A stretch of 64,000 nt of DNA from Bolinopsis microptera (lineage: Eukaryota; Ctenophora; Tentaculata; Lobata; Bolinopsidae). This document shows, piece after piece, positions 33,591 to 43,458 of this stretch. Each line of letters begins with the position of its first letter. Position 1 is the first letter of the stretch. Under the pieces are notes generated by a model that saw nothing but the letters and a program-made list of their open reading frames with translations, had not been told where the DNA came from and did not search any database. A program made the translations under genes and the position numbers. Location of the stretch: positions 7,617,983-7,681,982 of the forward strand of contig NC_087077.1 of NCBI RefSeq assembly GCF_026151205.1. Direction: 5' to 3'.

Positions 33591-35171
33591 ATGTGAATTA
33601 TTAAGTTTAAATGTAACGTCCACGACAGCGTTACACTACACAACTCTATTACACATTGCGGAAAGGATAATAAGAAAATGTACCAAATAGTTTACTGAGG
33701 TCACAAACAGACGCTTTCCAGTTCAATGAACAACTGGTAGCAATAAATGAGTTAAGTATCCAGAATCTCGTTTAGAAATGGAGACTAAAAACGATTTCAC
33801 ATCTGAATCCGAGCTCAACGAAAGCAAAACAAGTGTAGGAATTTAATTCAATCAGAAAATAATGTTAAGATTGAAGGTTTAATTTAAAATATTTAACCTT
33901 TTGGTGCTGTATAAAAATAACATTAATTAATTATTTGTATTATCAATTATGGTAATTGTGTACACGTGGAACGACATATCTCGAGACGATCCGCTTTTGA
34001 ACAGTCATCCACTTAACATAATTACAAATATCACAAGGGAGTATCACCTCAATAAATGAAATACAGTTTGAGAGGATAGCCGTAGAAGGCCGAAACTAGC
34101 AGAGATAAGTCAATTTCATGTGAACATGTCTACCATCGATCTTAAGATTATGCAATTGTTTATCTTGGGCCACTGTGGCTCCTTAACATCACCACCGACT
34201 TGTGTACGCAAACTCAAACTTTAATCGATTTACACTAAAACAAATTTTTTATCAACAAGGGTGGATTTAAAAAGCATAGCTACGAACTGAAAGAATCGAG
34301 CAACTAGCGCTCGATTCTAAGACTCAGCATTATCAATTATTTTGTAATGCAAACGAATATTTCAAATGCGCGCCGCGGATTAAGCAACCACAAAGATCTT
34401 AAATCAGTTTTTATTATTAATAACCTATTATATTATATATTATATATTATATGTAAGTTTATAATCTACCAAGACGCGCACAGAGTTGGACTCGCCGACG
34501 GCCGAGTTGGACTCGTCAACAATTAATATTTGAGAGTTTTAATACTTTCAACACTACTATATAACAAACAATTTGAGGATGTCCAATATAAATATGTCCA
34601 TGGCTTGCTAAAGTCAACTGCATCGGGGGTACTATGATGGTCCAGGGGGTGCTGACACAGAAGACTGGCACTCTTAACCTGTTAAGAAGTTAAGTAGTTG
34701 TAGTGGATAATGTTTCTGTTTGGCAATGTATAACTCCATTCACACCACAATCCACAATTGGACAATTGGACAACCCTGATTAATGTGTAGATAGTGTTGA
34801 AAGAATTTTAAACTTAAAACTTGAACTTCACTTCTGATAACTTTTGGGGCTGTGCTCCAAGAACAGGCTGACATATATATATGGCTTATGGATTATATGT
34901 AATGTATTCTGATTAAATGATAGGGCTTGCCAGTCCAACCACCTCATATTTTTCATACTCACTCACTCTCTTGTCCCATGTGTCGTAGTCCGTCAGTCTG
35001 TTCAATTTTTCAATCTTTTGAATCATTTTGACTAATCCAGTTAACACTTTCATTGTTTTCCACAACAGAACATTTCAAACTGCTTTCTGCTCTTCCTTCT
35101 TTTCAGTGAGTGTGCTAGTTGGACGTGAAGGTGCCCCCTGGTCTGCCTGGTACCCCCATTGCCTCTTCACC
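33591..35171. other. Intergenic and possible LINE 5' UTR
   Basis: No gene seen. It holds an AT microsatellite near 34428-34452 and a partial copy of the GGGTGATACTCG-family repeat near 34456-34525. The pyrimidine-rich part from about 34940 is likely the LINE 5' untranslated region; its start was not located. Confidence 0.4.
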
Positions 35172-37157
35172 ATGATGGAAACCCCCACTGACACTCAAGA
35201 AAAGTGTGAGAAACCTCAACCTGTTGCAGACCAGACTTCATCCACTACGGTTCCCGATCAGGATACACCCACCACTTCCTCAGCTTCAGTCATTGACAAT
35301 ATTGACGAAATGCTTAGAGATGTCGATAAACTAATTCATTCAGAAAATCAGGACTCAGAAGAAGACAAAAATGTCAGCAGTCTCCTTAGTTTCTTCTCAA
35401 ATAGATCTGCTCCCCTCGACACCTATCTGTTAACCCACGCACAGAACCTACGCTCAGAGGTAGACTTAATCAAGATTAACATTTGCAGTATCCTGAAACT
35501 TGAAGTAAACAAGTTTGCGATCATTACACCAGCCATGATCAAGAGTTGTTCATCCCTGAACAAACTAACTTTAGCAGAAGGTCTCCTATCCCTGCTAGGT
35601 CTTGCTGAAAGTGTTTGTGCTGTAGTAAGTGGACAGAGATGTGAAAACGAAGTCAAGTCCTCTTCCTACTTGTCAGCTCCCTGCAGCTTGAGCATGCCAA
35701 TGGGTCACACTACCTCGGATGGTAGATCTCTACAAGATTCTCTAGAAGCCATTCAGAAGTCCATCAAGAACCTTAAAGACAACGATAGCCATCTCAGAAC
35801 TCTCGACTCCATCAACAGCAAGCTTGCTGAGCTCAAACTTGACATAAACTGTTTTAAAAACAGTAGGTCATCAAATGTTTCTACCCCTGATCTGCCCATG
35901 CCTCCTTTTAATATAGGGTCACCTGCACCATGTGAAATGGACCAAGAACAGCTTCTCCTAGATGCACAGAAGCATGCAAGTGTAGACGACCCTAAGTCCA
36001 AGCATATTCTGTCGTATGTCCCAGAATTTGTAGATGAAAAATTGAACTCTGAGCTTTTAGTTTTCTTAGACCAACATAAGGAAGCCTTTAATAGTAACTC
36101 CGAAAATGGGCATGGGGTTCTGAGCTTTGGCGAACCTTATCAATACCCCGGGGCTAAAGCTGAAAAACCAAAATCGACAGACTTCCCTGATGTTCTGAAT
36201 GAGCTTGTCTCCAAGATAAAGGAAGAATGTCCTAGTTCAACAATCAATCAGTGCTTGATAAATCGGTACACTGATGGGAACAGTTTTCTTCCTAAGCACT
36301 CTGATAACGAGCAATCACTGGTCCATGATAGTTCCATATTTACAGTATCCTTAGGTGGTGATTGCTCAGTAAAATTCACAAAAAAGGATCAGCTTGAAGG
36401 AGAGGTCGTAGAGACAATAGAGGGACGTAGTCTCTATGTCATGAGCAAACAGTCCCAGTTTCTTTGGGACCACCGAATTGATAAAAGCACAGAAAAGAGG
36501 GACTTAAGATACAGTATTACCTTCCGCTACGTAAGCAGGAGCATCAATGCGACCTTGATTGTCGGTGATTCAAACACCCGGTTCCTCAAATTTGGGGCTG
36601 GAAAAGGAACATTTGGACACAAGCTGCCTGGGAAAAGAATCGAATGTTTCACAATAGATCAGTTAGACCCTGTTCTTTGTGTTGGATACAAGAACGTTGT
36701 AGTACACTGTGGTATAAATAATATCAAGAGGGGAGGGGGTGATGTTAAACATTGGGCTAATGAGCTGACGAAGAAGCTCAAGAATATTTGTGATATGTGT
36801 CCATATTCTAAAGTTATTGTCTCACCCATCCTTCCAACTAGGTCCTCCTGGCTGAATGACAGAGCCATGGAGTTTAATAGTTTATTATTTGGGTACTGTA
36901 ATACTAATACTAGAATAGGCACTTTAGATTTTGACAGTTTTGTTGATGAGGAGGGTCTACTGGACAAGCAGTTTTGTAGATACAAGAAGCCGGATGACCC
37001 AATCCACCTGGGGTCAAGCGGTATCTTTAAACTCTCCCGGGCAATTGCACATAAGATCCTAGGTAACCCCGTTGATGGGAGGTTGTTCAGTGATGTTACC
37101 AAGGCCCAAAAAAGATTTTCCCCACGTTCTCGTAGATCCGTAGTTATAAATAAATAA
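35172..37157 (+). CDS. LINE ORF1: AlkB-like dioxygenase + SGNH hydrolase
   Basis: Open for 661 residues from the Met at 35172, followed by another Met; the frame extends upstream without an ATG. Residues 1-300 are Ser/Thr- and acid-rich with helical stretches and may serve multimerisation and RNA binding. About 315-455 is AlkB-like: NRYTDGNSFLPKHSDNE gives the iron-binding HxD (His376, Asp378), WDHRID gives the distal His434, and RYSITFR (446-452) is the RxNLTFR-type 2-oxoglutarate motif. About 460-640 is SGNH hydrolase: GDSNTR nucleophile Ser467, HCGINN block III and DPIHL block V. AlkB enzymes remove alkyl groups from nucleic acids; SGNH esterases occur in ORF1 of CR1-type LINEs. Both catalytic sets look complete. 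The combination in one ORF1 is the unusual point. Confidence 0.85.
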   Translation: MMETPTDTQEKCEKPQPVADQTSSTTVPDQDTPTTSSASVIDNIDEMLRDVDKLIHSENQDSEEDKNVSSLLSFFSNRSAPLDTYLLTHAQNLRSEVDLIKINICSILKLEVNKFAIITPAMIKSCSSLNKLTLAEGLLSLLGLAESVCAVVSGQRCENEVKSSSYLSAPCSLSMPMGHTTSDGRSLQDSLEAIQKSIKNLKDNDSHLRTLDSINSKLAELKLDINCFKNSRSSNVSTPDLPMPPFNIGSPAPCEMDQEQLLLDAQKHASVDDPKSKHILSYVPEFVDEKLNSELLVFLDQHKEAFNSNSENGHGVLSFGEPYQYPGAKAEKPKSTDFPDVLNELVSKIKEECPSSTINQCLINRYTDGNSFLPKHSDNEQSLVHDSSIFTVSLGGDCSVKFTKKDQLEGEVVETIEGRSLYVMSKQSQFLWDHRIDKSTEKRDLRYSITFRYVSRSINATLIVGDSNTRFLKFGAGKGTFGHKLPGKRIECFTIDQLDPVLCVGYKNVVVHCGINNIKRGGGDVKHWANELTKKLKNICDMCPYSKVIVSPILPTRSSWLNDRAMEFNSLLFGYCNTNTRIGTLDFDSFVDEEGLLDKQFCRYKKPDDPIHLGSSGIFKLSRAIAHKILGNPVDGRLFSDVTKAQKRFSPRSRRSVVINK

Positions 37158-37765
37158 AATAAATAAATAAAGTCAATTTTTACAGCACAGCAATATATAT
37201 CTAAATATCAGATCCTCTGTAATCATAATGTATAAAAAAAGGAGCTTTTCTCTGTGCTGAAGGATGAATCAAGGCAGATCATGGTTCTGTTAGCAGGCCA
37301 CCCTAGTTATGGACAATACATATATATAAAATAATTAAATTATAATTTTAAAATTGTGTCAAAAGTTATGTCATGATAGCCAAACTAATATGCGAAATTT
37401 GCTGCTGCTGCAATAGGACCTGTGCATGGTGGACATCCATTCATAACTTGTCAGATGTGTGACAAAATAATGCACAAAAAATGCAAAACTGATGAGAACA
37501 TAGTCAAATTTCGAGATGCAACATACTGCAAAATATGCACTGATGCCAATGATATCGTTCGGTATAACCCTTTCTACCAAGCTCCCCACTTTGCAAACAA
37601 TGGCCTCATTGATGATGAGCCAGTTAATTATATTGAATCTATCTACAATAGCTCAAAGATTCTTGAAAATTGCAAAACATTCTCAATAACAGAGTTGAAT
37701 GCCACCATCCTACCTAAAAATTCAGCTAAATATTTGTCAAAATTATTTCTAAATATTGATGGAAA

Positions 37766-38599
37766 TGTTGGAACCCTGTTCTTGGGTTAATTAAATAACA
37801 AATAATACTCAATTATTATAAATACAAATTAGATGAATAAAGAGGTTATACAAATCTTGTGTCAAAAGTAACCTTGTTACTCTACAAAGTACTCTCTTAA
37901 ATAGTGAATGATTGATATGGTGTGACTCAGTAACTCACAATACTCTGCTCTGACTAATAGTTAAAACACATTTCAATACTAAACTAAACAATGTCTTTTT
38001 TACTATTAGATTAAACTACTATTAAATTAAAACTACTACTCCTGATGATGATGTTCTTCTTACTATATGAGGGACTTCTGAATGATGAGGACTTCAAGTA
38101 AAACTGGAACTGATAACTATAAAACAAAAACCCTGGGGGAAAACTACCGTGAGTAAAGTGAAAGGTAATCCACGTGAAACTATAAATGAAAGTGAAAGAG
38201 GAAGCGGGAACTCCTAGACTAAACTACTAAACTATAACTATAAACTACTTACCACTCTTTCCACGTCACAGAACACAGATAGTATCTGTCGACTGGAATC
38301 TATGGGATCACTAAAACAACGTCACTCCTCTCCCTTCTGCTACGCTAGAGTCTGGAGTCGACAACGTCACTCCTCTCCCTTCTGCTACGCTAGAGTCTGG
38401 AGTCAACTAAACACTGGACACTCCTCTCTCTTCTGTTACTTCAACTAGAGTCTGGAGTCGAGCCTTGTCTGCCTTCTGGAGTCCCTTTACCCCAACACTG
38501 TATATACAATCACTGGAACTAAACCTTTGCTAAAGTGAGATACAGGGTTAGTAATATGAAGTACAAAAACAAGCTACAAATAGAATTAAGTTTCTAACA
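37766..38599 (-). repeat. 3' LTR
   Basis: In element orientation this is the downstream LTR. It contains short internal duplications of a CTCTCCCTTCTGCTACGC-type unit. Its copy is at 42625-43458. Confidence 0.9.
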
Positions 38600-38612
38600 T
38601 TCCCCCTACTTT
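38600..38612 (-). promoter_or_regulatory. Polypurine tract
   Basis: On the minus strand AAAGTAGGGGGAA directly precedes the 3' LTR start TGTTAGAAAC, as needed for plus-strand priming. Confidence 0.7.
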
Positions 38613-40458
38613 AAAAAAGAAAAAGTACTTACTAATAATTTAACTCATGACTTTTACAATCTTAAAGTCATAACTCCCTATACTTTCTTTGTTAAAAAAT
38701 ACTATCCGACTATCCGAGTTAAAATTAGGAAATAAACTCTAGCAAAAACCGTAGAGTTAAGAATATTCTAATCCCCACACGCAACACAAAAACGTGTCGT
38801 GCGCGCTAAACGAAAAAGATACTTTCTATGAGTTTGAGCTACAAATGCGCGGCTCAAACAAAGGCAAATCTAATACGTGTCATGTCCACTGTCATAAAAG
38901 CAGATAACTAAAAAAGCAGTTAACGATTATTCCATATTCGGCGAGTCACGTGGTACAAGTGGATTAAATCTCTGTTAACGCGGGAAAAACATCCGCCGTA
39001 AAACAGGCTAGTGGCTAAAATGACTGCCTTCCACGCTGAGCGTGAGATCTGAGAGATATAATACTTGTACAAAACGTCCGATAGAATTAATACAGTCTAA
39101 CTATTAGCTAATTAACTATCAAAGTTCTTAATACGAAAATCTCTTTTCTATGAACGGAATTGAAGCATCGTTCTAGGACTGACAGGTGCACAAAAAATAC
39201 CCGTCCAACACTGTAATCAAGTGTGATCTTTAGAGATTTCTGTATCGAGTTATCTTAATGACAGAAAAACTGCGTACTAAAACTAAATATTAGGAGCTAT
39301 TCAAGCTTTAAACACAACCTCTAGAGAGTCAATAATGAGTCACTAACAAATCATTGACACACACCACTGTACTAAACAGTTCTAAAACGTAAAATACATG
39401 AATTCTGTCGTTTAAAAACAGGTTCAAACTGAGTCCCTAAAGGCTCGGGATCAGTGAAGAACATGTAATAGCATGTTGATCGAAACGACAGCATTCTTAT
39501 AAAACCAAAAAACTCACGCTGAGCAAGCTGCTCCTAGCTCATCCCAACAGAAAATACCAAACATCCCCTGTTAACACTTCCTACAGAAGATGCAAGTTAA
39601 TAAAGTAATATCAGGTAAACACTTTCATTTCTTTTAGAAGAAAGGATCGTCTTTCTGAAAAGTAAGTTTGAAACTGAAATGTTAGACTTTTAGAAGTAGG
39701 AACCTGAAATATTCTGTTAGCGTTAATTTTATTACACATGTCACGTACAAAATGTACTTTAAATTGTATCTATTAATCCTTATTATCTCTACACCATGTA
39801 ATAGAAAATTTAGCAAATCAACTGACAAATGTGACCGTGCGCTACAACACAAAGAAAAGGAGCGCTAAAGCTGGTACACACGTCTAAATTCGCTAACTAA
39901 TCTATCTTTCTCCCAAAATTGTTGAAAATTTAGCAAATACAACCAAAGTTCAGTTACCAGTAAGAGAAAAGAAAAGAAAGGATAGACTGGTTCCTAAAAA
40001 TGGGATTCACTAACTTTTCATCAAACATTCCCAACTTACTACATTCTCAGTAAAAAATATGAACTAACGACAAAAAATTGTCAAAATATCCTTCCCAAAA
40101 CTTCTGTTCGAGAAACTTCTCTAGAACATAAAAACACAAAATTAATATACGTGTAAAGAGTTACAAATGTTTAAAAAATTAAAATCTGTTAAATACAAAC
40201 ACCTCGTGCATGTTAAAAGTCTCTGAAAGGTTAAAAATGTAAAAATGACTCGTTACAAAGTTGGTAATTCTAACAATACTAATATATACACACACCTTTA
40301 AAGTTAAAAGTTTATTACAAATGACGTTAAAAAGTTATTGTTTAACCAAATTGACATTTCAAACAACAAATAATTTGAGCAAAAATATTCAATCTCTTTC
40401 TACAACATAAAGTCCAAAACAGTTATACTCTCTCTGACATATTCACAGTATCCTTGAT
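38613..40458 (-). other. Non-coding internal region of LTR element
   Basis: About 1.85 kb with no long open frame in the space where a complete element would carry integrase, reverse transcriptase and RNase H. AT-rich, with no obvious pol remnants, so pol was replaced or lost long ago in this family. Confidence 0.6.
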
Positions 40459-42513
40459 CTATGACTTAAGCGAGCTTGCTGAAAACTGCACCTCTCTTCG
40501 TGAGACATCCTGAACAATCTTTAACCTCTGCACTTGTACAGAGTTATCCAACTCAACTGATACGGGTTCACCGTTTGACTCGTCCAGTCGTACATTGTAA
40601 AGATTTTTGTTCTTCCCTGTAGGTTTCCCGGCTCTACCTATCACCAAGGCATTATTCCAATCATCACTCTCCGAGGATCTGAACCTGATAATGTCATTCT
40701 TCTTTACACCCACGCCTGTTCTGGTTTGACACACACTTTCCCAATCCGACTGATTCACTGACAGATCTGACAGATTCACACTCCCTGAAACTGAACTTAC
40801 AGTTCCATGGTCATCTGGCTCAATTTCTGTCTCAATTTCTGGCTCACTTTCTGGCTCACTGTCTTGATCCACATTACCTGAAACTGAGCTCACAACTCCA
40901 TGGTCCTCTAGCTCACTATCTGGCTCAATTTCTGGCTCATTGTCTTGCACACTCTCATTGTCAGCTCCACTGAATGTTTCTAACTCCTCCTCTTGATCAC
41001 TTTCATCGTCACTTAGTGACCATGGCGATGTAATCTTCTCCTCTAAAACAGGACGGACCTTAATTTCTGTTGCATGATTAGTTCTTCCAGAATCTGTTTG
41101 GCTGATAGAACTTTCACATCGTCCTATGGGTATCATCATGTGTCCTGACTTAGTGATCACTAGATTCTCTTCTCCTCCGAAAGCATAAACTTTGTCAGTT
41201 TCAGTATCGATCTTCATCTTCATCTTTTTCATGGACTCTCTAGACAGTAACAGAGGAATATCATTTTCCACAATAAACACGTTTAAAGTTACTTTCTGAC
41301 CACATATTGTTACTGGGAGTGCTTTTTGTATCCTGGCTGTAACTGCATCTCCATCCCCGAAACAAAAATTCTTCTCACAAGGAGTCACTTTGACCTCTTC
41401 ATGTTCAGCTGATGTGAGAGATTCCTCGAAGACTGTCAGCCATTTCTTTCCACACACTGTGGAGCTAGCACCTGTATCTAAAAGTGCTTTATTTGTCGCT
41501 TCTCCCATAAGGTACGTGATACACTTGTTTTCATCTTTTAGTTTAAAGTCAGACTCAAAGAATGTAAGCTTCTTCTCTCCAAATGTGTTGTACTTACAGT
41601 CTCTCATCATATGGTCTGTTTCCTTACAAATATGACAACGTAAGGGTCCTGATTGTTGGGCTTGTGCTCCTCGTCTGGATCTAAATGGAGCTTGTTGATA
41701 CACGTTTCCTGAACTCTGTCCTTGAAACGCAGGTCTTTGTCCGAAGGGTCTTTGTCCGAAAGGTCTCTTAGATGAATAAAAATCCCTGTGTTGGTGGTAT
41801 CTTTGTTGATAAAAAACTTTCTGAGGGTCTTCCTCCTGGTTGCTCTGGTCATCACCAAAATGTTCTGAATTGTTGATGTCGTACTGTTGAAAATAAGTAT
41901 TTACAGGCTCTTCTTTAATCTTTGGTTTTCCGATGGAATATGTTTCATCGCTTGCGCCGCTTGCGCTTGATGAAGAAGAAGATGTATTAGTATAATCTTC
42001 TCCGTATGCTCTCTTAAGCTGGGATTCCATATTCTCGTAGCTTAACTTAGAGACCGTTGCCCTGATTAACGTCTTTTGATGGTCCGAGAGATTAGCATGA
42101 TGTAATAAGAAGTACGCTAGTACCCCATCTTCAAATACCACAGTAGCACCACGCTTCTGCACAAGGCTCTTGTAACGATGGCTAAATTCTCTCACATACT
42201 CTTCCATGGGCACTTCCTTGGGTCTTCTGTAGTTCATGAAGCTGTCAATGGATGTAAAGACTGACTGTGTCTGGTCTTTTTCATATAACTTATCCAGCTC
42301 GGCAATGAGAACATCTATTCCTCCATCTATGGATAACTTTTCTACATCTAGCTGTATAGCCACAGCTTCTGGTTTTCCAGACATATTCATGATTAATGCA
42401 GCTGCTCCTGCCTCAGGCTTGACGGCAGTCACCTTCTTCCACCACTGAACTCTCCGTTTCCAATCTGTATAGTTGGACTTCTCATCAAGAACAGGTACTC
42501 TATCACCTCCCAT
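40459..42513 (-). CDS. Gag-protease polyprotein of LTR element
   Basis: An intact 684-residue frame starting MGGDRVPVLDEKSNYTDWKR. Residues 1-170 are helical and gag-like; about 240-285 is a Gln/Arg-rich linker; a CCHC zinc knuckle lies at 293-306 (C-x2-C-x4-H-x4-C); an aspartic protease active site LLDTGAS is at 344-350. An acidic repeat region (DSEPESEPEIETEIEPD) follows, then a C-terminal block with DDWNNALVIGRAGKPTGK, a string type seen in other aquatic-animal LTR polyproteins. The frame then stops with no integrase or RT. Probable role: RNA packaging and particle assembly. Superfamily (Copia or Gypsy) is left open. Confidence 0.85.
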   Translation of the reverse strand: MGGDRVPVLDEKSNYTDWKRRVQWWKKVTAVKPEAGAAALIMNMSGKPEAVAIQLDVEKLSIDGGIDVLIAELDKLYEKDQTQSVFTSIDSFMNYRRPKEVPMEEYVREFSHRYKSLVQKRGATVVFEDGVLAYFLLHHANLSDHQKTLIRATVSKLSYENMESQLKRAYGEDYTNTSSSSSSASGASDETYSIGKPKIKEEPVNTYFQQYDINNSEHFGDDQSNQEEDPQKVFYQQRYHQHRDFYSSKRPFGQRPFGQRPAFQGQSSGNVYQQAPFRSRRGAQAQQSGPLRCHICKETDHMMRDCKYNTFGEKKLTFFESDFKLKDENKCITYLMGEATNKALLDTGASSTVCGKKWLTVFEESLTSAEHEEVKVTPCEKNFCFGDGDAVTARIQKALPVTICGQKVTLNVFIVENDIPLLLSRESMKKMKMKIDTETDKVYAFGGEENLVITKSGHMMIPIGRCESSISQTDSGRTNHATEIKVRPVLEEKITSPWSLSDDESDQEEELETFSGADNESVQDNEPEIEPDSELEDHGVVSSVSGNVDQDSEPESEPEIETEIEPDDHGTVSSVSGSVNLSDLSVNQSDWESVCQTRTGVGVKKNDIIRFRSSESDDWNNALVIGRAGKPTGKNKNLYNVRLDESNGEPVSVELDNSVQVQRLKIVQDVSRREVQFSASSLKS

Positions 42514-42613
42514 GATGAAAACTGAAATCTAGTGTTAGGTGTTAAGTTGTTAGGTGTTAAGTGTTAGTTAAAATATACAAAAAATAAATACGGTCCGGTG
42601 TAACGTAGTTCTT

Positions 42614-42623
42614 CCTGCTACCA
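42614..42623 (-). promoter_or_regulatory. Primer-binding site (initiator tRNA-Met type)
   Basis: On the minus strand TGGTAGCAGG begins one base after the 5' LTR end. TGGTAGCAG complements the 3' end of many initiator Met tRNAs. Confidence 0.6.
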
Positions 42624-42624
42624 C

Positions 42625-43458
42625 TGTTGGAACCCTGTTCTTGGGTTAATTAAATAACAAATAATACTCAATTATTATAAATACAAATTAGATGAATAAA
42701 GAGGTTATACAAATCTTGTGTCAAAAGTAACCTTGTTACTCTACAAAGTACTCTCTTAAATAGTGAATGATTGATATGGTGTGACTCAGTAACTCACAAT
42801 ACTCTGCTCTGACTAATAGTTAAAACACATTTCAATACTAAACTAAACAATGTCTTTTTTACTATTAGATTAAACTACTATTAAATTAAAACTACTACTC
42901 CTGATGATGATGTTCTTCTTACTATATGAGGGACTTCTGAATGATGAGGACTTCAAGTAAAACTGGAACTGATAACTATAAAACAAAAACCCTGGGGGAA
43001 AACTACCGTGAGTAAAGTGAAAGGTAATCCACGTGAAACTATAAATGAAAGTGAAAGAGGAAGCGGGAACTCCTAGACTAAACTACTAAACTATAACTAT
43101 AAACTACTTACCACTCTTTCCACGTCACAGAACACAGATAGTATCTGTCGACTGGAATCTATGGGATCACTAAAACAACGTCACTCCTCTCCCTTCTGCT
43201 ACGCTAGAGTCTGGAGTCGACAACGTCACTCCTCTCCCTTCTGCTACGCTAGAGTCTGGAGTCAACTAAACACTGGACACTCCTCTCTCTTCTGTTACTT
43301 CAACTAGAGTCTGGAGTCGAGCCTTGTCTGCCTTCTGGAGTCCCTTTACCCCAACACTGTATATACAATCACTGGAACTAAACCTTTGCTAAAGTGAGAT
43401 ACAGGGTTAGTAATATGAAGTACAAAAACAAGCTACAAATAGAATTAAGTTTCTAACA
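42625..43458 (-). repeat. 5' LTR
   Basis: The upstream LTR in element orientation, 834 bp, same length and sequence as the 3' LTR as far as read. It should contain the promoter; no TATA box was confidently placed. Confidence 0.9.

Larger units (their letters stand above)
37766..43458 (-). mobile_element. Non-autonomous LTR retrotransposon (gag-protease only)
   Basis: Two 834-bp direct LTRs (37766-38599 and 42625-43458) begin and end TG..CA and appear identical, so insertion is recent. The 5-bp duplication GGAAA (37761-37765 and 43459-43463) is exact. On the minus strand the order is LTR, primer-binding site, gag-pro, about 1.9 kb of non-coding sequence, polypurine tract, LTR. No integrase or reverse transcriptase was found, so mobility must depend on a partner element. 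Confidence 0.9.
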
